From positions 16,986 to 80,985 of the forward strand of contig NZ_JAEKKT010000137.1 in assembly GCF_019510245.1 (NCBI RefSeq): DNA of 64,000 nucleotides, given 5' to 3'. A model generated the notes under the pieces. That model ran no database searches and was not told the origin of the DNA. It saw only the letters and a list, made by a program, of their open reading frames with translations. The translations under genes and the position numbers were made by a program. This stretch comes from Streptomyces sp. Lineage in GTDB: Bacteria > Actinomycetota > Actinomycetes > Streptomycetales > Streptomycetaceae. Positions 1 through 10,495 of the stretch are shown one piece after another (the stretch's first letter is position 1; the number at the start of each line of letters is the position of its first letter).

Positions 1-1025
1 AAGCCCTCGTTGAGCCAGACGTCCTTCCACTGCGCCACGCTCACCGAGTCCCCGAACCACTGGTGGGCCAGCTCGTGCACGATCGTCGTCTCGCTGCGCA
101 CCGCCGAGTAGGCCGGCTTGCTCTGCACCTCCAGCGAGAACCCGGCCTCGGGCATGTCGTCGACGATGGCTCCGGTCTCCTCGAAGGGATACGGCCCGAA
201 GAGCTGCGACCAGTAGTCGGTGGCGGCCGCGGTGACGGCGTACACGTCGACGCTGTTGCTGTTCGCGAGGACCGGGTCGATGGCGACGTAGATCGGGATG
301 CCGGAGGGGGTCTTCCCGGTCCGCACGTCGAACTTCCCGATGGTGGCGGTGGCCAGGTAGGTCGCCATCGGCTTGGACTCGCGCCAGTGCGTGTACGTCG
401 AGCCGCCCTTGTCGTACGTCGAGACCAGCCGGCCGTTGGAGACCCCGGTCAGGCCTTCGGGGGCCTTGATCCGGATGTCGTAGGTGGCCTTGTCGGAAGG
501 GTGGTCGCTGGACGGGAACCAGGTGGAGGCCGCGTTGGGCTCACAGGCGACGAAGACACCGTCGGGGGTCTTCATCCAGCCGTAGTCGGAGCCGAAGACG
601 ATGGGCCCGTTGAGGGGTTCGGGGATCCCGCCGTAGGTGACGGAGACCGTGAAGTCACGGCCCTTGCGGAGCGCGTCCCGCGGGGTGACGGTGATCTCGT
701 CGCCGGTGCGTGTGAACCCGGCTCGCCGGCCGTTCACTTCGACCTTCGTGACCTCCAGCTTCTGGAGGTCGAGGTCGAAGGCGGAGAGGTTCTGGGTGGC
801 CCGGGCGGTGAGGGTGGTACGGCCGTCCAGGCGGCCGGTGTCCGGAGCGTAGGCGACGTCGAGATCGTAGTGGCGGGCGTCGAAACCGCCGTTGCCGAGC
901 TGGGGGAAGTAGGGGTCGCCGATGCCGTCGGCGCCCGGGGTGGGGGCGGGGGCGGCGGCTATCACGAAGGAGGCGGCCGCCGCGGTTGCGACGGCCGCCA
1001 GACGTGCCGAACGGGAGAGGCGCAT
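1..1025 (-). CDS. M1 family metallopeptidase (aminopeptidase N-like), 3' end outside window
   Basis: Minus-strand gene starting with ATG at 1025 and running off the left edge, so only the N-terminal ~341 residues are seen. The protein begins MRLSRSARLAAVATAAAAS, a secretion signal (charged start, hydrophobic Ala-rich core). Near the window edge it encodes the gluzincin zinc motif HELAHQWFGD, diagnostic of M1 aminopeptidases: the two His bind zinc and the Glu is the catalytic base. Family members remove N-terminal residues from peptides; here the protein is probably secreted or cell-wall located. The next gene cluster imports oligopeptides, so the two may act together in peptide scavenging, but this is inference. 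Only about 100 bp separates its start from the end of the ABC importer operon. Confidence 0.88.
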   Translation of the reverse strand, partial: MRLSRSARLAAVATAAAASFVIAAAPAPTPGADGIGDPYFPQLGNGGFDARHYDLDVAYAPDTGRLDGRTTLTARATQNLSAFDLDLQKLEVTKVEVNGRRAGFTRTGDEITVTPRDALRKGRDFTVSVTYGGIPEPLNGPIVFGSDYGWMKTPDGVFVACEPNAASTWFPSSDHPSDKATYDIRIKAPEGLTGVSNGRLVSTYDKGGSTYTHWRESKPMATYLATATIGKFDVRTGKTPSGIPIYVAIDPVLANSNSVDVYAVTAAATDYWSQLFGPYPFEETGAIVDDMPEAGFSLEVQSKPAYSAVRSETTIVHELAHQWFGDSVSVAQWKDVWLNEG

Positions 1026-1125
1026 GAGTCGTCCCTTTCGAGCGTGCCGGTCAGTGGACGGACACGGTCGACTCTGCGCTCTCCCGTTCATGCATGTACA
1101 TGACTTTACTCAGTTGTGTCATGCG

Positions 1126-2648
<1,523 letters not shown>

Positions 2649-2652
<4 letters not shown>

Positions 2653-3740
2653 AGCTTCGGCGCAATCTCTTCGGTCCAGATCCGCGTGCGGTCCTCGGCC
2701 GAGAGGTGGCAGGCGGACCAGTGGCCGCCGTCGACCAGCTCCAGCTCGGGGCGGACCGTGCGGGTGACGTTCCCCTTGGGGAGGTCCGCGTACGGGCAGC
2801 GCGGGTGGAAGGCGCAGCCCGAGGGGACGTTGATGAGGCTCGGCGGCTGACCCTTGACCGGGATGAGCCGGTCGGAGGTCTCCCGGTCGATGCGCGGCAT
2901 CGAGCCCAGCAGGCCCCAGGTGTAGGGGTGCTGCGGCTTCTCGAAGATCTCGTCGACCGGGCCGCGCTCCACGCACCGGCCGCCGTACATCACCAGGACG
3001 TCGTCGGCGATCTCGGCCACCACACCCAGGTCGTGGGTGATGAGGATGACCGCGGAGCCGAACTCCTTCTGGAGGTCGCGGATCAGGTCGAGGATCTGCG
3101 CCTGGACGGTGACGTCGAGGGCGGTGGTCGGCTCGTCCGCGATGAGCAGCTCGGGGTTGTTGACCAGGGCCATGGCGATCATGGCGCGCTGGCGCATACC
3201 GCCGGAGAACTCGTGCGGGTAGCCGTCGACGCGCTTGGCGGGCTCGGGGATGCCGACCCGGTCGAGCATCTCGATGGCGCGGGTGCGGGCGACCTTCTTG
3301 CTGACGTCGTGGTGGACCCGGTACGCCTCGACGATCTGGTCGCCGATCTTGTAGTACGGGTGCATCGCGGACAGCGGGTCCTGGAAGATCATCGCCATCT
3401 CGCGGCCGCGGAGCCGGCGCACCTCGTCCGGGGACGCGTTCACCAGTTCCTTGCCGCCGAGCCAGATCTCGCCGGACATCCGCACGTTCTTGCCGCGGGC
3501 GCCGAGCCGGTGCAGGCCCATGATGGCCAGCGAGGTGACGGACTTGCCGGAGCCGGACTCGCCGACGATGGAGAGGGTCTTGCCCTTCTCCAGCGAGAAG
3601 CTGAGGCCGTCGACGGACTTGACGATGCCGTCGTCCGTCGGGAAGTGCACCTTGAGGTCGCGGACTTCGAGGAAGGCGTCGGACGGGGCGGCCGGCGTGG
3701 GCTCGCCCACGGCGGCGCCGGTCTTGGAGAGTTCGGTCAC
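2649..3740 (-). CDS. Oligopeptide/dipeptide ABC transporter ATP-binding protein (DppD/OppD-like)
   Basis: 363-residue cytoplasmic ATPase of a peptide importer. GTG start at 3740 overlaps the stop of the permease gene (GTGA), and its own stop overlaps the next ATPase in the same way, so translation is probably coupled. Walker [11 protein letters not shown]-loop [10 protein letters not shown], signature [14 protein letters not shown], Walker [13 protein letters not shown] and H-loop ITHD are all present. The oligopeptide/dipeptide transporter C-terminal domain follows ([18 protein letters not shown]), including the Cys residues that bind an Fe-S cluster in some homologues. It should pair with the downstream ATPase as the two nucleotide-binding subunits. 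Confidence 0.94.
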
Positions 3741-4744
3741 GAGAGCCTCACCCGCGGGTCGGCGGCCGCGTAGAGCAAGTCCACCAGGAGATTTGCGATC
3801 ACGACGAAGAAGGCGGCGAGCAGGGTCACGCCGAGGATCGGGGGCAGGTCGTTGTCGTCGATGGCCTGCACCGCGTACTGGCCGATGCCGTGCAGCGAGA
3901 ACACGGTCTCGGTGATCACCGCGCCGCCGAGCAGCAGACCGAGGTCCATGCCGAAGACGGTGATGATCGGGGTGAGCGCGGCGCGCAGTCCGTGCCGGAC
4001 GACGACCTTGCGTTCGCGCAGGCCCTTGGCGCGGGCCGTGCGGATGTAGTCCTCGTTCATCGTCTCCAGCATGCCCGAGCGGGTGAGCCGCGCGTAGATG
4101 GCCGAGTACAGGAGAGCGAGCGAGCACCAGGCGGGGATCAGGGTGTTGGCCCATTGCGCCGGGTTCTCGGTGAGCGGGACGTACGTTCGGCCGAAGATCG
4201 GCCACTGGTAGGTGAAGAGCAGGATCGCCAGGTTGCCCGTGAAGAACATCGGCAGCGAGACGCCGGCGAGGGCCACACCCATGAAGGTGCGGTCGAAGAA
4301 GGAGCGGGGCTTCAGCGCGGAGATCACGCCGATCGCCACGCCGGAGACCAGCCACAGCACGGCCGCGCCGAGGGCCAGCGACAGGGTCACCGGCATCCGG
4401 GAGGTCAACTGGGGCCAGACCGCCTGGTGGGTCTTGAAGGAGTAGCCGAAGCACGGTGCGTCGCAGTGCACCGTGGAGGGGCCCAGATCATAGGTGGCGC
4501 CGGAGACGATCCCCTTGATGAAGTGCCAGTACTGGACGTAGACGGGCTGGTCCAGACCGAGGTTGTGCTTGACCGCGGCGATGTCCGCCTTCGACGGGGC
4601 CTTGCCGATGTACTGCTGGGCCAGCTGATCAGCGGTCTGCCCGGCCAGCCGTGGCAGCACGAAGAAGATGGCGAAGGTGACCGCGGAGACGACCAGCAGC
4701 AGGATCACCGCTGCGAGCGTCCGACGGAGGATGTACGAGATCAC
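3737..4744 (-). CDS. Oligopeptide/dipeptide ABC transporter permease (DppB/OppB-like)
   Basis: 335-residue inner membrane permease. An N-terminal membrane helix ([20 protein letters not shown]) is followed by a periplasmic-side domain (about residues 40-115) and five further helices. The cytoplasmic coupling sequence [12 protein letters not shown] matches the EAA loop of peptide importer permeases. The DppB-type insertion between helices 1 and 2 is longer than usual and carries two Cys (HCDAPC). The gene lies third in the operon, 72 bp after the solute-binding protein gene with a strong hairpin in between. It should form the channel together with the other permease encoded first in the operon. 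Confidence 0.94.
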   Translation of the reverse strand: MISYILRRTLAAVILLLVVSAVTFAIFFVLPRLAGQTADQLAQQYIGKAPSKADIAAVKHNLGLDQPVYVQYWHFIKGIVSGATYDLGPSTVHCDAPCFGYSFKTHQAVWPQLTSRMPVTLSLALGAAVLWLVSGVAIGVISALKPRSFFDRTFMGVALAGVSLPMFFTGNLAILLFTYQWPIFGRTYVPLTENPAQWANTLIPAWCSLALLYSAIYARLTRSGMLETMNEDYIRTARAKGLRERKVVVRHGLRAALTPIITVFGMDLGLLLGGAVITETVFSLHGIGQYAVQAIDDNDLPPILGVTLLAAFFVVIANLLVDLLYAAADPRVRLS

Positions 4745-4756
4745 GGGGATCGGCGC

Positions 4757-4790
4757 TGGTGCCCGCGGGCCAATCGGCCCGCGGGCACCA
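4757..4790 (-). terminator. 15-bp perfect hairpin inside the peptide importer operon
   Basis: A perfect inverted repeat (arms 4757-4771 and 4776-4790, 4-nt loop AATC, almost all G/C) sits between the solute-binding protein gene and the downstream permease. There is no T-tract. In importer operons such mid-operon hairpins often lower downstream expression or protect the 3' end of the binding-protein message, giving excess binding protein over permease and ATPase. That role is inferred from position. Confidence 0.75.
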
Positions 4791-4816
4791 ATGCCTTCAC
4801 CTGCCTTCCGGGGCTG

Positions 4817-6568
4817 CTACTTCGACGCGACGCCGATGTTGAGGTAGTCGTACTGACCGCTGAAGGCCGCCGTGGAGACCAGGTTGGTGAAGGTGGTCGG
4901 GCGGGCCAGCAGGACCTTGAAGTAGGTCAACGGCACCAGGGCGGCGTCGTCCATGGTCTGCGCGTCGATCTGCTTGTAGATGCTGTTGCGCTCGGTGTCG
5001 TCCTGGGTACCGATCGCCTTGGCCAGCAGGTCGTTGACGGTCTTGTTGTCGTACTGCGACAGGTTGGTGTTACCGGACTGGCTGATCGCCTGGCCGTTCA
5101 GGATCTGCTGCAGGAAGCCGTAGCCGGACGGCCAGTCGGCACCCCACTGCATCATCATCAGGCCGACGTTCTGCTTGTTGTCGAACTTCGGGACACCCGC
5201 GTAGTCGGTGAAGTACTTGCCCGACGGGTACTGCTTGAGGGTGGCGTTGATGCCGACCTTCTTCAGCGAGGCGATGATCGCCGTGGCGGCGTCGATCTCC
5301 GGCTGACGGTCGGACCGCGCCGTGATGTTGGTGTTGATCGACGTCTTGCCGCAGGCCTTCAACTGCTCCTTGGCCTTGGCCACGTCGCCCTTGTTGCCGG
5401 TGGTGGCGTAGACGTCCGCCTTGGCGTAGCCCGGGATGTCCGGGGGCAGCACCGTGGTGGCGATGTCACCGCGGATCGGGCCGCCCTCGGCGGTCTGGAC
5501 CGAGACCTTGTCGATCGCGTACTCGACGGCCTTGCGGCAGGCGACGTTGTCGAACGGCTTCAGCTTGGTGTTGATCGCCATGTAGACCAGACGGCCACCG
5601 TAGGTGTTGTCCGTGTTGGCCTTCTTGCCGGCGTCGGTGAGCACCTGGGCCTGCGTGGCGGCCTGGACACCCGATCCGCCGAGGTCGATCGCGTCGCCGG
5701 CCAGGACGTCCTTGTCGATCGTCTCGGCGTTGACCTTCAGGTTGACGACGATCTTGTCCGGCAGCTGCTTGCGCAGCGGGTCGGTCTTCGGGTCCCAGTT
5801 CTTGTTGCGGACCAGCACGGCCTGCTTGCCGTCCTGGTAGCTCTGGAACTGGTACGAGCCCGAGGACACGATGTTCTTGACGTAGTCGACGCCGTTGTCC
5901 TTGGCCTGCGGGACCGGGGCCGTCTGCGGGGCCGAGACCAGGTAGTCGAACTCCTGGAAGGCCGACTTCAGGTGGAAGACGATCGTGGTGTCGTCCGGGG
6001 TCTCGATGGACGAGAGGCCCTTGGCGCTCTTGTCCTTGTAGGGACCCTTGTACTTGTCGCCGCCGACCAGGAACTGCTGGAAGTAGTTCGGGCCGAGGGA
6101 GAGCACGTCACGCGCGAAGTTGGAACGCTCGACGGCGTACTTGACGTCCTTGGACGTGATCGCCGTGCCGTCCTGGTACTTCAGGCCCGAACGCAGCTTG
6201 TACGTCCAGGTCTTGCCGCCGTCGCTCGGGACGCCCTTGCTCGCGGCGAGGTCCGGGACCAGGGTGTTGCCCTTGGAACCGGGGCCGGGCTGGAACGTCA
6301 TCAGCGGGCGGGCGTACAGCCGGCTGAAGTTGTACATGTACGCGTAGTACGTGTTACCGGGGTCGAACGAGTCCGGGACGTCGGACAGCTCGTAGGTGAC
6401 CGTGCCGCCCTTCTTGTCGGACGCGTTGACGACACCCTTGGTAGCCGCGTTGGCCGCGGCGGAGCTGCCGCCGTTGCCATCCTTGTTGTCATCGGCCTTG
6501 CTGCACCCTGCAACCAGCAGGGTGGCGGAGCCGATGGCCGCGATCGCGGCCAGCGCTGACCTTCGCAT
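4817..6568 (-). CDS. ABC transporter substrate-binding lipoprotein, family 5 (peptide-binding)
   Basis: 583-residue lipoprotein. The start chosen is the ATG at 6568 behind a good Shine-Dalgarno (GGAGGGG); longer in-frame reading is possible but would spoil the signal peptide. MRRSALAAIAAIGSATLLVAGC is a type II signal with lipobox LVAGC, so the mature protein is tethered at the outer face of the membrane. The fold is the large SBP_bac_5 type, with recognisable segments WTYKLRSGLKYQDGT, DVKYAVERS and the C-terminal MMQWGADWPSGY. It captures peptides and delivers them to the two permeases of this operon. It is expressed second in the operon, and the hairpin right after it probably keeps its level high relative to the transport subunits. 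Confidence 0.94.
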   Translation of the reverse strand: MRRSALAAIAAIGSATLLVAGCSKADDNKDGNGGSSAAANAATKGVVNASDKKGGTVTYELSDVPDSFDPGNTYYAYMYNFSRLYARPLMTFQPGPGSKGNTLVPDLAASKGVPSDGGKTWTYKLRSGLKYQDGTAITSKDVKYAVERSNFARDVLSLGPNYFQQFLVGGDKYKGPYKDKSAKGLSSIETPDDTTIVFHLKSAFQEFDYLVSAPQTAPVPQAKDNGVDYVKNIVSSGSYQFQSYQDGKQAVLVRNKNWDPKTDPLRKQLPDKIVVNLKVNAETIDKDVLAGDAIDLGGSGVQAATQAQVLTDAGKKANTDNTYGGRLVYMAINTKLKPFDNVACRKAVEYAIDKVSVQTAEGGPIRGDIATTVLPPDIPGYAKADVYATTGNKGDVAKAKEQLKACGKTSINTNITARSDRQPEIDAATAIIASLKKVGINATLKQYPSGKYFTDYAGVPKFDNKQNVGLMMMQWGADWPSGYGFLQQILNGQAISQSGNTNLSQYDNKTVNDLLAKAIGTQDDTERNSIYKQIDAQTMDDAALVPLTYFKVLLARPTTFTNLVSTAAFSGQYDYLNIGVASK

Positions 6569-6626
6569 GATGGGTGGGTTCCCCTCCATTGTCGGAAACT
6601 TTTCGGGCTCTCGGTGACAGCAGGCG

Positions 6627-7625
6627 TCAGCGGCTGCGCGGGTCGAGAGCGTCGCGGAGACCGTCACCGAGCAGGTTGAACGCCAGCACGGTCACGAAGA
6701 TGGCAAGGCCGGGCACGATCATGTACTCGGGATCGACCTGGTAGTACGTCACCGCTTCGCGGAGCATGCCGCCCCAGGACGCCTGCGGGGGCTGGATACC
6801 CACACCGAGGAAGCTGAGGGACGCCTCGAAGAGGATGTTGGTCGGGATCAGCAGCGTCGAGTAGACGATGATCGGGCCGACCAGGTTGGGCATCAGCTCG
6901 CGGAACAGGATGTACGGGCCCTTGGCGCCCATGCCGCGGGAGGCGTCGACGAACTCGCGCTCCCGCAGGGCCAGGGTCTGGCCGCGCACGATGCGGCCGA
7001 GGTAGGGCCAGTTGAAGAAGCCGATGACGAAGATGAGCACGCTGAGGTGCAGCGGCAGTCCGTTGAGGCCGAACGCGCCGCCCTGGAGGGTGGCGGAGAT
7101 GGCGATGGCGAACAGCAGGAGGGGGAAGGCCAGGAAGGTGTCCATCAGCCGGCTGATGACCGAGTCGACACGGCCGCCGTAGTAGCCCGCGACGACGCCC
7201 ATGATCGCGCCGATCACGTTGGACAGGATCGTCGAGCCGAAGGCGACCACCAGCGACACCCAAGAGCCCTCCAGGACCCGGGTGGCGATGTCACGGCCGA
7301 ACTTCGGGTCCACGCCCAGCGGGTGATCGAGGCTCATGCCGCCCCAGCCGCCGTTGGGCAGCGAGGTGTTGGCGTCGATCAGCTCCTGGTGGAAGGCGTT
7401 GGGGTCGAGACCGAACAGGGCCTGGATGGGGCGGGCGAGGATCGCGACGAGAATCAGCAGAACGACAACGATGCCGCCGGCCACGGCGACCCTGTCCTTC
7501 TTGAACCGGGTCCAGGCGATCTGCCCGAGGGAACGACCCTCGATCTGCCCCTTACCGGCACCCTCCAGTACAGCCTCCGGCTGTGCCTCGGCTGCCGCCC
7601 CGGTGGTCTCGATCGGTGCGGTCAC
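6627..7625 (-). CDS. Oligopeptide/dipeptide ABC transporter permease (DppC/OppC-like)
   Basis: 332-residue permease and first gene of the operon; ATG start at 7625 follows an AG-rich ribosome site (GAGAGGGGTCGCTC). A cytoplasmic N-terminal stretch with the OppC_N motif (WTRFKKDRVAVAGG) leads into the first membrane helix; five more helices follow, with the coupling sequence REFVDASRGMGAKG. The order permease-binding protein-permease-ATPase-ATPase is typical of actinobacterial peptide importers. The ~355-bp upstream region with several palindromes is the obvious promoter and control region for the operon. Confidence 0.94.
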   Translation of the reverse strand: MTAPIETTGAAAEAQPEAVLEGAGKGQIEGRSLGQIAWTRFKKDRVAVAGGIVVVLLILVAILARPIQALFGLDPNAFHQELIDANTSLPNGGWGGMSLDHPLGVDPKFGRDIATRVLEGSWVSLVVAFGSTILSNVIGAIMGVVAGYYGGRVDSVISRLMDTFLAFPLLLFAIAISATLQGGAFGLNGLPLHLSVLIFVIGFFNWPYLGRIVRGQTLALREREFVDASRGMGAKGPYILFRELMPNLVGPIIVYSTLLIPTNILFEASLSFLGVGIQPPQASWGGMLREAVTYYQVDPEYMIVPGLAIFVTVLAFNLLGDGLRDALDPRSR

Positions 7626-7699
7626 GGTGAGCGACCCCTCTCGCCGGCGGTGACCGGCCTACGCCAGCCGCGGATTGCGGCTTTGTCGACTTGCTCGAT

Positions 7700-7774
7700 C
7701 ATGAGGTTTAAACCGACCTCATGTCTGACTCGCGAGTCTTCAGCGTCGTCGCGATCACCCGCCAGATCTGGCGG
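7700..7774 (-). promoter_or_regulatory. Cluster of palindromes upstream of the peptide importer operon
   Basis: Within the ~355-bp gap between the importer operon (starting at 7625) and the SseB-like gene there are three symmetric elements. An 8-bp inverted repeat CATGAGGT/ACCTCATG (7700-7707 and 7716-7723) encloses part of a perfect GGTTTAAACC palindrome (7705-7714). A perfect 12-mer GACTCGCGAGTC lies at 7727-7738. A perfect 16-mer CCGCCAGATCTGGCGG lies at 7759-7774. A further palindrome CGGAACGTTCCG is at 7884-7895. Such density suggests binding sites for dimeric repressors or activators. No clear -10/-35 pair was identified and no real gene was seen in this gap. Confidence 0.5.
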
Positions 7775-7981
7775 AGAAAGTATGCGCAACCGTGATGCAG
7801 TCCGAGGGATTCCGTTATCCGAACAGTGGGTAACGCCCCTCGGACACGGGCCAGTTGGGACAGAACGCCCAATTCGGCCGGAACGGAACGTTCCGCCGCC
7901 ATCTACGCGCGGAGAAATGTGTTCGTTACGTAAATCTTGTGAACCCTCCCGGTCGGCCCGCAGGGTGGGCGCCCCGTCGCG

Positions 7982-8779
7982 TCAGTAACCGCCCTGGGCC
8001 GGCGGGTACCCGTACCCCGTCGCCGGGGCCGGCGGCAGCGCCGCGTGGGCCTCGCGGTCGTAGAACGGGCGTGCCGTCGCCCGCATCCACATCACGACCG
8101 GGTCGTACTCGTCGGTCATCGCGACCGTCGACACCGGCAGCCCGTCCGGCACCGCCCCGATCGACTGCTGCATCATCCCGCGCACCGAGTCCACGGCCGG
8201 CGGCGAGGTGTCGTACACGTCCAGGCCGATCGCGAGGTACGGCGCCCCGAGGGCCGGCTGCACCCAGGCGCGGCGCAGCGAGCGGACCGCGGGGGTGCGG
8301 TGGGCGTTCTGCGTGAGCAGGGCGTAGAACTGCGGGATCTCGATGGCCGGTTCGGTGAGCCGGAGCGGGCCGGCCGGCTGGCGGTCCAGGCCGGTGGCGA
8401 TGCGGCGCAGGTCCAGCCAGGGGATGCCGACGCCGCCGCCGGGGGCGTGCGGGTTGAGCCAGAGGCCGAAGTGGTCGGGGTAGAGCGTGCGGGCCACATC
8501 GATGCCGTCGACCACCTCGTACGAGCGGTTCCAGCCGCTCGCGGAGAGCTCCTGGGCCGAGGTCACGCAGGGGGCGTAGCCGTGGCCGTCGACCTCCATG
8601 TTCCCGTACTGGGCGTCGGGGGAGCCGGCCTGGCCGTGCCAGAGCAGCATCCAGATCTGGCCGGAGGAGGGGGTGGCGAGGGCGCGGAGGAGTGCCTCGT
8701 AGGCGTCGTAGCGCCCGGGGGTTACCTGGCGCAGCATGTGCTCGACCTGTCCGGTCGCCGCGGTGCCGCTGGCGCTCAC
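7982..8779 (-). CDS. SseB-like protein (enhanced serine sensitivity family)
   Basis: 265-residue soluble protein with no signal peptide. It resembles Streptomyces proteins annotated as enhanced serine sensitivity protein SseB: an N-terminal SseB-like half (LRQVTPGRYDAYEALLRALATP, QIWMLLWHGQ) and a C-terminal half with the paired-domain features (VMWMRATARPFYDRE). The molecular role of SseB is not established; in E. coli its overproduction affects serine sensitivity. Its paralogue lies immediately downstream on the genome and the glycine cleavage, glyA and sdaA genes are about 2 kb away, supporting a link to serine/glycine metabolism. The C-terminus is Pro/Gly/Tyr-rich and probably disordered. 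Confidence 0.75.
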   Translation of the reverse strand: MSASGTAATGQVEHMLRQVTPGRYDAYEALLRALATPSSGQIWMLLWHGQAGSPDAQYGNMEVDGHGYAPCVTSAQELSASGWNRSYEVVDGIDVARTLYPDHFGLWLNPHAPGGGVGIPWLDLRRIATGLDRQPAGPLRLTEPAIEIPQFYALLTQNAHRTPAVRSLRRAWVQPALGAPYLAIGLDVYDTSPPAVDSVRGMMQQSIGAVPDGLPVSTVAMTDEYDPVVMWMRATARPFYDREAHAALPPAPATGYGYPPAQGGY

Positions 8780-8826
8780 GTGTTACCGCCCCTTCATCTG
8801 GTGCCCCGCGTTCGGAGACAGCTTAT

Positions 8827-8932
8827 GCGCCCAAGGGGCAGGGCCGATTGTCCGTGCGCGGGTGCGGCTTCGCGGTGGCCGGTCGCGCCCACGCGGCGGA
8901 GCCGCAAACGAGTACAGCCCCGCGCCCCTTGG
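8827..8932. repeat. Dispersed palindromic Streptomyces-type repeat between the two sseB-like genes
   Basis: Imperfect inverted repeat: CCAAGGGGC at the left and GCGCCCCTTGG at the right flank a body reading GCGGTGGCCGGTCGCGCCCA and a stretch related to the GCGGCTnCGCCGCG motif. Similar units occur at 32711, 34350, 48892 and 52941 in this window. This belongs to a family of short palindromic repeats scattered in Streptomyces intergenic regions (general knowledge); it may also act as a transcription stop. Confidence 0.7.
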
Positions 8933-8953
8933 CCGGCTGCCCTGGGGGCGTTT

Positions 8954-9745
8954 CTAGTGGCCGTACTGGTAGAAGGGGCGGACGTTCTCCCGCATCCAGT
9001 GGCCGACCGGGTCGTCCGCGACGTCCAGCAGGACCAGGTTCACCGGCCACGACACCGGGACCCGGCCCAATGCCTTGCCCAGGGCCTCCAGGGGCAGGGC
9101 GCGCAGGTCGCCCTCCCACTGGGAGAGTTCGACGCCCACGAACATCACCGGGTCGGCCGTCTCGATCGCGGCGAGGCAGCGGCGGGCCGAGGCGACCACG
9201 CCGATCGCCGCGAACTCCGCCGACGCCGCGGCCAGGAAGTCCATCGGGTCGTCCTGCCAGTCCGGTTCGAAGAGGCGGACCCGGCCGCCGGAGGCGGGGC
9301 CGTCCAGTTCGCTACGGCCGGCCCGGCAGAGCTGGGCGACCGCCTCGGGCGGCAGCGGGACCCCGACGACTCCCCCGGGGTTCACGGCGATGCCGACCTG
9401 CGGGGGCAGCCCGCGGGCGAACTCGACCGCCGGGGCGATCGTGTACGAGAGGTGGGAGCCGGCCACCAGGCGGAACTGCTCCTCGGAGCTGAAGACCGGC
9501 ACGTACACCTGGCCCGCGATCTCCGTCGTGGGCAGGTCCAGCGGGCCGCTGTGCGGGCCGCCACCCTCGGGCAGCGGGATCCACAGGAAACTCCGGCCCA
9601 GTACCTCGATGAGCCGGCCCGCCGCCGCGGGCACGCCGAGGGAGGCCGACAGGACCTCCTCCAGTTCGTTGCCGGGCCACCCGCCGTGCGGGTGGGGGTG
9701 TGCCTGTGCCGGGAAGTCCGCGGGAATGTCCGCCGGGAAGTCCAT
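8954..9745 (-). CDS. SseB family protein (enhanced serine sensitivity)
   Basis: 263-residue soluble protein, paralogue of the neighbouring 265-residue SseB-like protein; both end with a W-M-R-x(4)-RPFY motif (here GHWMRENVRPFYQYG). The N-terminal region after a Pro/His-rich leader carries the SseB domain (LEEVLSASLGVPAAAGRLIEVL, FLWIPLP, YVPVFSSEEQFR); the C-terminal SseB_C-like domain begins about residue 150. ATG start at 9745 with the leader MDFPADIPADFP. Biochemical function is unknown; proximity to gcvT/gcvH/glyA/sdaA suggests a part in serine/glycine homeostasis. It was likely produced by duplication, since two SseB-type genes stand side by side. Confidence 0.82.
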   Translation of the reverse strand: MDFPADIPADFPAQAHPHPHGGWPGNELEEVLSASLGVPAAAGRLIEVLGRSFLWIPLPEGGGPHSGPLDLPTTEIAGQVYVPVFSSEEQFRLVAGSHLSYTIAPAVEFARGLPPQVGIAVNPGGVVGVPLPPEAVAQLCRAGRSELDGPASGGRVRLFEPDWQDDPMDFLAAASAEFAAIGVVASARRCLAAIETADPVMFVGVELSQWEGDLRALPLEALGKALGRVPVSWPVNLVLLDVADDPVGHWMRENVRPFYQYGH

Positions 9746-9826
9746 CTGCCTACCGCCTGCTGGAAACCACTGCTGAGGCTGGAAAGGCTAGCGGGTGACA
9801 CCGACAAAGCCACCCCACCAGCCGAT

Positions 9827-10495
9827 TCAGGCCGCGAAGGCGATCCGGCGCAGTACGTCCGCCGCGTCCCGGTCGAGGAGGACCGCCGAGCCGACGCCCT
9901 CGGGCAGGCTCCCCTTCTCCGCCGCGCGCAGCAACCGCCCGGCCGCCCGGCGGTGGCGGAGGAAGGCGTACCGGGAGACGCGCCGGCCGCGCTCGCGCTG
10001 GCCGTCCAGTGCCGTGCCCGGCGTGACGTCGAGGAGCAGCAGGTGCAGGGTGCCACCGCGGCGGCGGGCCTCCCGGGCCAGCCAGTCGCGCACCCAGGCC
10101 TGGGTCCCGCAGTCGTGCACGACCACGCCCTCGCCGGCGCGCAGGGCCCGGCGCAGCCCGGCGTAGTGGGCGAGGCGGACCAGCGGGCGGTAGACGGCGT
10201 ACGGCAGGAGACGGGCCAGGCGGGCGTCCCACCGGTCGCGGGTGTCCTGGGAGTCGATGCGGATGCCCTGGACGGTGCGGTGCATCAGGGTGGACTTGCC
10301 GCTGCCGGGCAGCCCGGTGACCACGACCAGGTCACGGGGGCCGAAGAGCAGGCCGTACGGACTGTGCCCGGCACGGTCGCGCAGGTCGCGGACGACCGGT
10401 GCGGGGAGCTCGCCGCACCGGTCGCGGGCCGGGGCCGCCGGCTGCCGGGGCACGGCGATGCCCGTCGTCGTCGCGTATGCCGTGGTCCTTGTCAC
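9827..10495 (-). CDS. Small AAA/P-loop ATPase (kinase-like), function unknown
   Basis: 222-residue cytoplasmic protein. The GTG start at 10495 is preferred because AGGGAGGACGATCACG precedes it at suitable distance. The core is a P-loop NTPase: Walker A VVVTGLPGSGKSTL (about residues 56-70), a DSQDTRDRW segment after it, and VVVHDCGTQ in the Walker B-like position, followed by basic helices (EARRRGGTLHLLLLDV). It resembles zeta-toxin/polynucleotide-kinase-like AAA proteins of actinobacteria, but no specific substrate can be assigned. It is transcribed divergently from the riboswitch-controlled gcvT, with the 5' leader of gcvT lying between them. Confidence 0.75.
   Translation of the reverse strand: MTRTTAYATTTGIAVPRQPAAPARDRCGELPAPVVRDLRDRAGHSPYGLLFGPRDLVVVTGLPGSGKSTLMHRTVQGIRIDSQDTRDRWDARLARLLPYAVYRPLVRLAHYAGLRRALRAGEGVVVHDCGTQAWVRDWLAREARRRGGTLHLLLLDVTPGTALDGQRERGRRVSRYAFLRHRRAAGRLLRAAEKGSLPEGVGSAVLLDRDAADVLRRIAFAA

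Noticed and set aside
63..1103. Long plus-strand reading frame opposite the M1 aminopeptidase
   Set aside because: Antisense artefact of high GC; Gly/Val/Arg-biased composition with no family pattern, while the minus strand encodes a zinc peptidase motif.
3890..6559. 889-codon plus-strand frame opposite the peptide permease and binding-protein genes
   Set aside because: Shadow frame spanning two real genes and their gap; low-complexity Val/Arg/Asp text.
7708..7902. 64-codon minus-strand frame in the importer promoter region
   Set aside because: No ribosome site, atypical codon use and overlap with palindromes; more likely regulatory DNA.
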